From: Plecoglossus altivelis
Lineage: Eukaryota; Chordata; Actinopteri; Osmeriformes; Plecoglossidae
DNA length: 64,000 nucleotides
Reading direction: 5' to 3'
Assembly (NCBI GenBank): GCA_036571765.1
Contig: BROE01000001.1
Coordinates: 1,849,631-1,913,630, forward strand
In this document: one piece after another, positions 59,001 to 64,000 of the stretch
How the letters are laid out: each line of letters starts with the position of its first letter
How positions within the stretch are numbered: the stretch's first letter is position 1
Notes under the pieces: generated by a model
Seen by the model: only the letters and a program-made list of their open reading frames with translations
Databases searched by the model: none
Told to the model about the DNA's origin: nothing
Position numbers and translations under genes: made by a program

Positions 59001-61338
59001 AGGTGATGTCACTTCTCACGAACACTCGACCACGCACAGGCACCTTCCGGCGGTGGGACGGGACAATGAAGAAGGTCTCGATGTCGTGTTTTTGGAGGAA
59101 GGCGTTCCTCTCGTGGCCATTGCCCGGTTCGACCTCATAGTCTCCATTCAGGCACTCCAGTGTTGACTTGGTGATGTGGACCTTGCTGAGGGGATGAGCA
59201 CTCAGGGTGAGAGAACACACACGCACAACCCACGGACAACGTCTGGACAACGCATCCTCAAAGCATGCCAACGTTTCCAGTTGCCATAGAGATGTCCAGT
59301 GTTGTTTTTGCGCTGCGTCTTGTGACGCAGACTCTTTCAGTCTAAATGTGTGCTCCTCAAGTCTTATATATGGTTTGCATTATTTGCTTCAGGCTGTCTC
59401 CAAGCAAGCTGTGACCGCTGAATGTGTTGTGAAGTAAGATACAAGAATATTCCAATTTTGATAAACTACAGTAATCTGAGATTTCTATACAGGTCATAAA
59501 GTGTCTACCCCTGACACGTAGGGGGCAGGTGGGGAGGGAGGGGGTGGGAGGATGGAGGTATTGAGTAGGGAGGGTGGGGGACTAGCAGTAGGGAGGACAG
59601 GGGGTAGGGTGGGGGGAGGGGGAAGGGAGGCAAATTGGGGGAGGGTTCTGGAAGGATGTAGTTCAGGGAGATGGGAAGATAGGAGGATGGGGGAGTAAGG
59701 GGTGGGGGGTGGGGAGAGGGGGAGTTTAAGGAAGATATGGGGAGGCGTTCTGAAGGACAGGAGGTTGCAGAGAAAAGGGGGTTAGGGAGGATTGGAGGCT
59801 TGGAAGGATAGGACACTAAGGTGTGGGTGGTGGTGGGGCACTAGGGGCTAGGGAGGGTGGAGGTGGGCAGCACTGACCCAGGCAGTCCCCCGGCTTCCAT
59901 CACGTTGGCCAGGGTCACGTCGTTAGACCATACGTCGTACTGCCACTTCCTCAGTCCCAGGACGCCACACAGAACACGGCCCGTGTGCAGACCCACACGC
60001 ATGTTCAGGTCCACCTCTGTGGCCTCAGCCACTGACCTGCAGGAGCGGGACAGGGTGCGTTAGTGTGAGTGTGTGTGTGTGTTTTGCAGCTTGTGCATAA
60101 TTCCACACATTGACAGGCCCAGTCTGACAACCCCAACACCCTCTCTGCAAATTGTAAAGTTTCAAGCCATTCTTTCTGATACAAGAAATACCCCCGCCCC
60201 ACACACACACCCACACACACTGTGGCACTGACAGTCAGGATGAAAAGACAAAGTCCAGTGCATTTCATCTCAGTAGGATGGGGAGACCAGCCCACATGTT
60301 TCACCGAGATAAGGAGCAGAGACAAAATGGAGGCCTTTCGGGATTCTAGAAGTCTCTTTTTGGTCTCGAAGGATGACAAATTTCAAGGAAAATGCGATGT
60401 CCTTCGCGAGCGAGAGAGATTGGCAGGGCAGTGAGTTGAAGGAAGGCGGAATACTCAAAGCTAGCTTGGATGTGTCATTTAACCTCTGTTCAGAAGCAGG
60501 CGTGTTTCATAACACTTCACGCCGTAAGTGGGATACGATTTCTCTCTTAACAGGTGTGAAAATGATTATCGAGGCAAGACGTAGATGTCAGGGAACTGTC
60601 GGAAAGAAAATGCACGCAAGCGTAGCACGCTGAAGGTTCATCTCCCATGTTCCTGGTGGGGAGACTGTCTGACCACCACAGTTGTGGACAGCCCTGTGTC
60701 ATATACGCAGCTGTTCCTTATGGGACAGAGATAAGAGCTATTGGCAAGATTCCCACCAAATTGTTCAGGCCAAGACATGCGAATGAGGCAAACATTATCA
60801 TGCTTGAACAAGATGCATCCAAATGCGCTTCCTTCCGGTCCAATAATAATCTCCTCTTCCGAAGTCTTGCGTTTGGAGCAGGCCTGACCAATCGGATTGC
60901 CCCATCACTATGTTTACAATTCCAAACTGTCACTCAAAGTCTCTGTCTTGGTAGGTTAGTTACTTCAGCAGAGCAAACGCCATTAGACCCTGCAAAATTA
61001 GTAGGGTCGTAAGCCCTATCAACAATGTATGAAGTGTATGTTGAGAGTGGCTGTGACTGCGGCTTAGACACTTTCGAATAGATAGAGAGAGAGGTCGTTA
61101 TAAATACACTCAGTTGTGAATAGCACTGTTACACCAGCATTGAACAGGAACACTGCAATCTGAGGGGGTCAGTCAATGATGAATCCGATGGTGTCGTTGG
61201 AGTCACTCACGTGATGGTGTCGATCATGTCCAGGCCCATTTCCACACAGCAGTGGGCGTGGTCTGTCTTAGGCTGGGTCAGTCCAGACACACAGTAATAG
61301 CAGTCCCCCAGGATCTTAATCCTCCGACAGTGATTCTC
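48997..61338 (-). CDS. adcy1: adenylyl cyclase type 1, 5'-partial multi-exon gene (gene-level entry)
   Basis: Sixteen minus-strand exons from 61338 down to the TAG at 48997-48999 join in frame to 2442 nt (813 aa). They run from inside catalytic domain C1a through C1b, transmembrane cassette 2 and C2 to the C-terminus. Human ADCY1 is 1119 aa, so about 300 N-terminal residues (cytoplasmic head, six membrane spans, start of C1a) lie beyond 64000. The enzyme makes cAMP from ATP at the plasma membrane and type 1 is stimulated by Ca2+/calmodulin. Type 1 is assigned because the C1b segment carries the type-specific calmodulin-binding helix and because of the igfbp1/igfbp3/tns3 neighbourhood. No frame break was found. 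Exon coordinates are in the domain entries. Confidence 0.96.
49632..50182. repeat. 15-bp G-rich minisatellite, about 36 units, in an adcy1 intron
   Basis: Tandem AAGGGGAGRGGYTCT units, with variants ending CTGTTCT or GGTCCT. The right end lies about 7 bp from the donor of the adcy1 exon 50190-50314. Because the unit is a multiple of three without stops, long frames stay open on both strands. One 14-bp unit near 49811 breaks the phase. Plus-strand GGGG-A-GGGG blocks have strong G-quadruplex potential. Confidence 0.97.
50693..50880 (+). repeat. (CA)n-rich interrupted microsatellite
   Basis: CA dinucleotides interrupted by GA, TG and AT steps, filling most of the short adcy1 intron between exons 50576 and 50901. 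Only about 20 bp separate its right end from the donor at 50900. Confidence 0.95.
51345..51425 (+). repeat. compound (GA)n(GT)n microsatellite
   Basis: About 23 GA units are followed by about 16 GT units. The tract ends 14 bp from the donor side of adcy1 exon 51440-51556 and begins about 85 bp from the next exon, inside a 181-bp intron. Confidence 0.95.
52127..55245 (-). CDS. adcy1: adcy1 second transmembrane cassette exons
   Basis: Exons 55245-55148, 55002-54918, 54139-54050, 53726-53464 and 52253-52127. They encode six hydrophobic spans: one from FTSAVVLSL, one from TVVLVLLVFC, one from IQIRTALCILI, one from RYAFLSCVVGTL, one from MALLLLLAILYI and one from EPILSLLLFTSALAL. The 53464-53726 exon holds the long outer loop with two N-glycosylation sequons (NSS, NHT), fitting surface glycosylation of this loop in cyclases. 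The 54050-54139 exon starts at CFPGCLTIQIR using acceptor CTTAG; a competing acceptor 10 nt inside would break the frame. Donor CCACA|GTGTGT at 55147 is weak but required by frame. Confidence 0.92.
52612..52912 (+). repeat. polypyrimidine CCTCTCCTCC tract, 300 bp
   Basis: A near-pure C/T tract on the plus strand (purine on the adcy1-sense strand) inside the intron between exons 52253 and 53464. Further CT-rich sequence is at 52980-53095. It can form triplex or H-DNA. Open frames across it are artefacts. Confidence 0.95.
54147..54405. repeat. imperfect 26-33-bp purine minisatellite beside an adcy1 acceptor
   Basis: About seven units of the form AAAGAGGGAGAGAGAGATA plus GGGGTTGAATAG and variants. 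On the adcy1-sense strand it reads as a C/T-rich tract and ends within about 8 bp of the acceptor for exon 54139-54050, so it supplies much of the upstream pyrimidine-rich context. Confidence 0.85.
55429..59185 (-). CDS. adcy1: adcy1 C1 end / C1b exons with calmodulin-binding helix
   Basis: Exons 59185-59044, 57529-57374 and 55623-55429. The first ends C1a (KVHITKSTLECLNGDYEVEP, HDIETFFIVPSHRRK). The second has IFPGLILSDIKPAKKMKFK then TVCYLLVQLMHCRKMFKAE, which corresponds to the C1b peptide of mammalian type 1 cyclase known to bind calmodulin. The third (RRALRTAPEKLRNRTS, PGTRVNRYIGRLIEARQTE) leads towards transmembrane cassette 2. The calmodulin helix is preserved including its Lys cluster and the Phe after Lys, so calcium stimulation is expected. 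All junctions are in frame. Confidence 0.95.
56011..56056 (+). repeat. (TG)n microsatellite in adcy1 intron
   Basis: About 22 uninterrupted TG units, followed by ACACTGTCTCAG. Confidence 0.95.
57140..57280. mobile_element. degraded teleost SINE-like fragment
   Basis: It combines CATTCATTCAGCCAGACACT, TTTATCCAAGGTAAC, GGATTTCAACCTATGATGTC and AAATGCTCTGCCACTGAGCT in that order. These correspond to phrases common in teleost interspersed repeats (CATTTAGCAGACGCT, TTATCCAGAGCGAC, GGATTCGAACC..., CCACTGAGCTAC). It is diverged, with no target duplication seen. A second, shorter relative is at 1766-1806. Confidence 0.4.
57530..59043 (-). other. adcy1 intron of 1.5 kb
   Basis: No exon recognised. 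It holds a CA tract (57590-57630), an 18-G homopolymer (57987-58004) and a short TG tract (58197-58230). The stretch 58240-58500 is GC-rich and non-repetitive, with E-box motifs (CAGCTG, CATCTG), and could be an intronic regulatory element by composition only. Confidence 0.4.
59515..59860 (+). repeat. G-rich purine tract beside an adcy1 donor
   Basis: About 345 bp of GGGA, GGGT and AGGATGG-type sequence without a fixed unit, dense in G3-G6 runs. It ends about 18 bp from the donor of adcy1 exon 60036-59878. It has G-quadruplex potential on the strand that is template for adcy1. Confidence 0.85.
59878..61338 (-). CDS. adcy1: adcy1 C1a catalytic exons
   Basis: Exons 61338-61211 and 60036-59878. 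The first begins ENHCRRIKILGDCYYCVSGL; its GDCYY Asp is one of the two metal-binding Asp of C1. It ends with LDMIDTI. The second carries NMRVGLHTGRVLCGVLGLRK and WQYDVWSNDVTLANVMEAGG, the half that packs against C2. The other metal Asp (DIVGFT motif) is in an upstream exon outside the window. Phases are 0 to 2, and 2 on exit. A long G-rich purine tract begins about 20 nt past the donor of the 59878 exon. Confidence 0.95.
60037..61210 (-). other. adcy1 intron of 1.2 kb
   Basis: No exon recognised on either strand. The open plus-strand frames at 60222-60434 and 60647-61012 lack splice support and family likeness. There are a short GT tract (60063-60082) and CA-rich sequence (60193-60220). Confidence 0.45.
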
Positions 61339-61437
61339 CTGTCGTTCATGGAGAGAGGGGGGGGGGAGAGACATCACATGCACTTTCCACTAAATTGACA
61401 ATGCAGTCCCAGTCACATCAAACCTTTCCATAAACAG

Positions 61438-61527
61438 AGGGAGGGTGGTAGGGAGGTAGAGAGGAAGGGAGGTAGGGAGGAAGGGAGGGAGGGAGGTAGG
61501 GAGGAAGGAAGGGAGGGAGGGAGGGTA
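61438..61527 (+). repeat. GGGA/GGTA-rich simple repeat
   Basis: A GGGAGGTA and GGAAGGGA mixture in the adcy1 intron, about 100 bp upstream (in adcy1 sense) of exon 61338-61211. On the sense strand it is a C/T-rich tract. Confidence 0.9.
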
Positions 61528-64000
61528 AAAGTGTGCATTTACTGAATGTGCTTTTTGGTATTGTTAGCAGTGGTAAGAGACGTCAAACTGGGACCAGGAG
61601 GTGCCAGGGTGTGTTATGAAACACCCCTGCTTCTCTGTAAACGCGCTGAGCACGGTCTCCACCTCTTCCTCCAACCAGAACTGCCTTGATGCACCTCCCC
61701 CGAGTCTCCCACACACGACAGCTCCCCCTCTCCCCCCGCTCCACCCCCACCCCCCCCCACCACTTTTAACATGGGGCCCAAATCGAAATGCCTGTCAACC
61801 GTCGCAAGCTAAAAACAGTTGTGGCTTAATCAATGGATCCGTTTCCCTTTGGTGAATAAGGTGAGTCACACTCAGAGATTGACAAGCATTCGTCTGAGAG
61901 AAACTGCATGAATGGAACATATCATTATGGGATGTGAGCCGCCACCATCTATAAGCAATGAGGCAGGGCTAATAACCTCCGATTGTTACCATGGAAGTAA
62001 TGTGATAGAGGGGGGGGTTTGGTCTGGGGGGGGGGCATTTGAAGAGCGACATAGACTCATAATCAGGGACATCAGTGCGCTGAAGACAAGATAGACGCTT
62101 TATTTTTAACATGCAAGACCACATACTTTGTTCCAGGAGAGCGTGTGAGCTCGTTAGCCGCGCGGAAAACTCCTGCCCTTTCAACCAGCCCTGCTCAGCC
62201 TGCACTTGTACTCTGCACTTGCTCCCGCAGAGCGGGAACATGATTCGTATTTGCACTCGATATGGTCACCTCGAATCTACCCGACCAATCAGAAGAGGCG
62301 TCAAGCAACCAAACGAAAAGAGTCAAATGTACGAAGGATACAAATCATGGTTGGTGAAGGAGTTCATTTGAACTTAATTTTAGAATGTTTTCACATCAGA
62401 ATGTCATTCTTTGATTAGGAAAAGCTAGGCCCATATCAGCAAGAACTATCCAACGAAGGAAAAAACACAGTCTGACATTTGAAGCAGTTGATGCATAGTT
62501 TTAAGGTTAAATCTTTAATGATAACATGACCTGAACTGTTATTAATTGGCTATAAAACAATTATAACTTCACAGGGTAATATCTTCCTCATCTCAAGCCC
62601 CTAGTATTCTGCGGTGTGAACAAGGTCTGTACTGGGCTGCACAATGGACCCGGAACGCTGAAACAAACCCAAGTCAGTGCGAAAGAGCTTAAACGCTCCG
62701 ACAAACGTTGGAGAATTGAAAAATTCGGAACCGCTTCAAACTGTCACGGCAACTCCACAGAACGGAGCGGGCATACCTTCCTCTGAGGCCTCTCGCAGCC
62801 TCTGTGTCCAAACAAACAACCAGCCTCCATAAATCTCTATTAGGGTTGGCAAGCCTCCTGTCCTTCTCTGTCCAATAGAGAGGCCTGTGCAAACGGCCTT
62901 GTTTCAGGTAGACAGCTTAGTGAATTAGAGAGAGTCGAGGGACGAGCAAGTTGTTAAGCTACCTGCGCTGCCTGCCAAGCGCTCAGCAACAAGTCAGCTG
63001 AGCTTGAGACTCCAGACAGGAGGCTCCTCCATCCAAAGAGATCTCGGATGAGAATCCGAGAGAGACAGAAGGCGATGTGAACCGAGACGCACGCCCGCGT
63101 GTGTCCAAGTTGAGCCGCTGGCGAATTTTGGCTTCCTTCTCAAGCTTCCTGCGGAGTCACTGTCGTCTTTACCATACAAAGAATACAAGGAAGTGTGCTT
63201 GAAGAAACACATCAAGAAACATCTACACTTGGCCAACAGACGGCTGTGGTGCTTCCTCCGGTGGACAGTGGCTTTCCTGGCCTGATCGAAAAAAGGGGGG
63301 GGGGGGGGCACGCCCCAGATTTTGGAGAGAGAGAGGTGGGGAGGAGGGGGGTGTAGATGGTGGGGGGGGGGGGGGGGGTAAAGGCTGCTGTGAGGCTGAG
63401 CGGGCGAAGGCTGGAGTGACAGGGAAAGCCCCCAGTACTCAGAAAGTCTCCCCCTCCTTCTCTGTGCTTCTCCTCTATTTAATCTGCCCAGCGAGGGTTC
63501 AGAAGCTGATTCTGACTCAAGCTGGATTACCACCCTGTCACGTGACTTTACAGGCTGCCTGAAGACACACGCACGCACGCAGATATACACACACGTACCT
63601 TGAAGAACGGAGACGGAACGCGCAGACAACGCAAACACGCGACACAAACAAGGCGACGCAATTCATTGTCGATACACCATCTTCCATTTACAATCGAGCC
63701 GCTACGCTCTGACACTATACTATTCCGACGCACAGCGTCAAGCTTGCACGCGCGCCCACGACCCTGTGCAAATGAGTGTGAAGGAGAGCAGGCAAGACCC
63801 ATCTGAGCACAGATGTTTGGTGTTCATCACACGTGTCGGGTCCGTAGGGAAGGCAGGGACCTGACACGGTATACATCTTTGGTCCCCTGAAGCGCACACA
63901 GACGAATCAATATTGTTCTCATATTTTTGATGGACACAAGGACGTTTCTTTGATGCCATCCTCTCACTCTCTTATCACCAAGCATGTTTATTTAAGCTCC
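61528..64000 (-). other. adcy1 upstream intron reaching the window edge
   Basis: No adcy1 exon was found here; the exon with the C1 metal motif DIVGFT must lie beyond 64000. C- and G-runs occur at 61740-61760, 62010-62036, 63296-63308 and 63361-63377. The block 62690-63260 is GC-rich and non-repetitive, and crosses a 217-codon minus-strand open frame that I do not accept as coding. Confidence 0.45.

Noticed and set aside
62994..63647. Minus-strand open frame of 217 codons, considered as an alternative adcy1 first exon
   Set aside because: It includes poly-Pro from C-runs, has no likeness to adenylyl cyclase N-termini, and has no clear donor joining the next exon in frame.
1..64000. tRNA, rRNA, microRNA or endogenous viral genes
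   Set aside because: No cloverleaf, rRNA-like block, convincing pre-miRNA hairpin or viral protein motif was recognised by reading. A covariance-model scan was not possible here.

Overview
This window is vertebrate nuclear DNA, almost certainly from a ray-finned (teleost) fish. The genes are split into many small exons with GT-AG introns, and simple-sequence repeats are abundant. Divergent copies of repeats that resemble common teleost elements are present. Four genes are recognisable by hand-spliced translation, in the order tns3 (+), igfbp3 (+), igfbp1 (-), adcy1 (-). This order and relative orientation match the human chromosome 7 block TNS3-IGFBP3-IGFBP1-ADCY1. Teleost a/b paralogue status cannot be decided from the window.

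Layout: (1) 1-24.2 kb holds the 3' part of a tensin-3 gene. Twenty-four exons, plus one candidate 12-nt microexon, join in frame to about 1343 residues. They give the end of the phosphatase-like domain, a C2 domain, a long disordered middle, SH2 and PTB. (2) 24.2-31.8 kb is intergenic. It contains a 236-base assembly gap flanked on both sides by a nearly identical 1.26-kb segment, which looks like a false duplication. (3) 31.8-37.2 kb is a complete four-exon igfbp3 (287 aa). (4) 37.2-39.9 kb is a complete four-exon igfbp1 on the opposite strand (247 aa). The two IGFBP genes converge and their polyadenylation signals are about 25 bp apart. (5) 43.5-44.5 kb holds three phase-0 exons on the minus strand from a gene I do not recognise, with an acidic, then a neutral, then a very basic segment. 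(6) 48.9-61.4 kb is the 3' three quarters of adcy1: sixteen exons and 813 residues, from inside catalytic domain C1a to the stop. Its 5' exons lie beyond the right edge.

How the genes relate: igfbp3 and igfbp1 encode secreted proteins that bind insulin-like growth factors. Tensin-3 is an intracellular focal-adhesion adaptor. Adcy1 is a calmodulin-regulated membrane adenylyl cyclase. Their linkage is ancient conserved synteny, not an operon-like functional unit. No bacterial-type system, CRISPR array, RNA gene or viral gene was seen. The most unusual points are the unrecognised three-exon gene, a 15-bp minisatellite whose reading frame continues directly from an adcy1 exon, several repeat tracts lying against adcy1 and tns3 splice sites, and the tensin microexon. 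All exon boundaries were read by eye from splice-site consensus, reading-frame continuity and remembered family sequences. No alignment was run.
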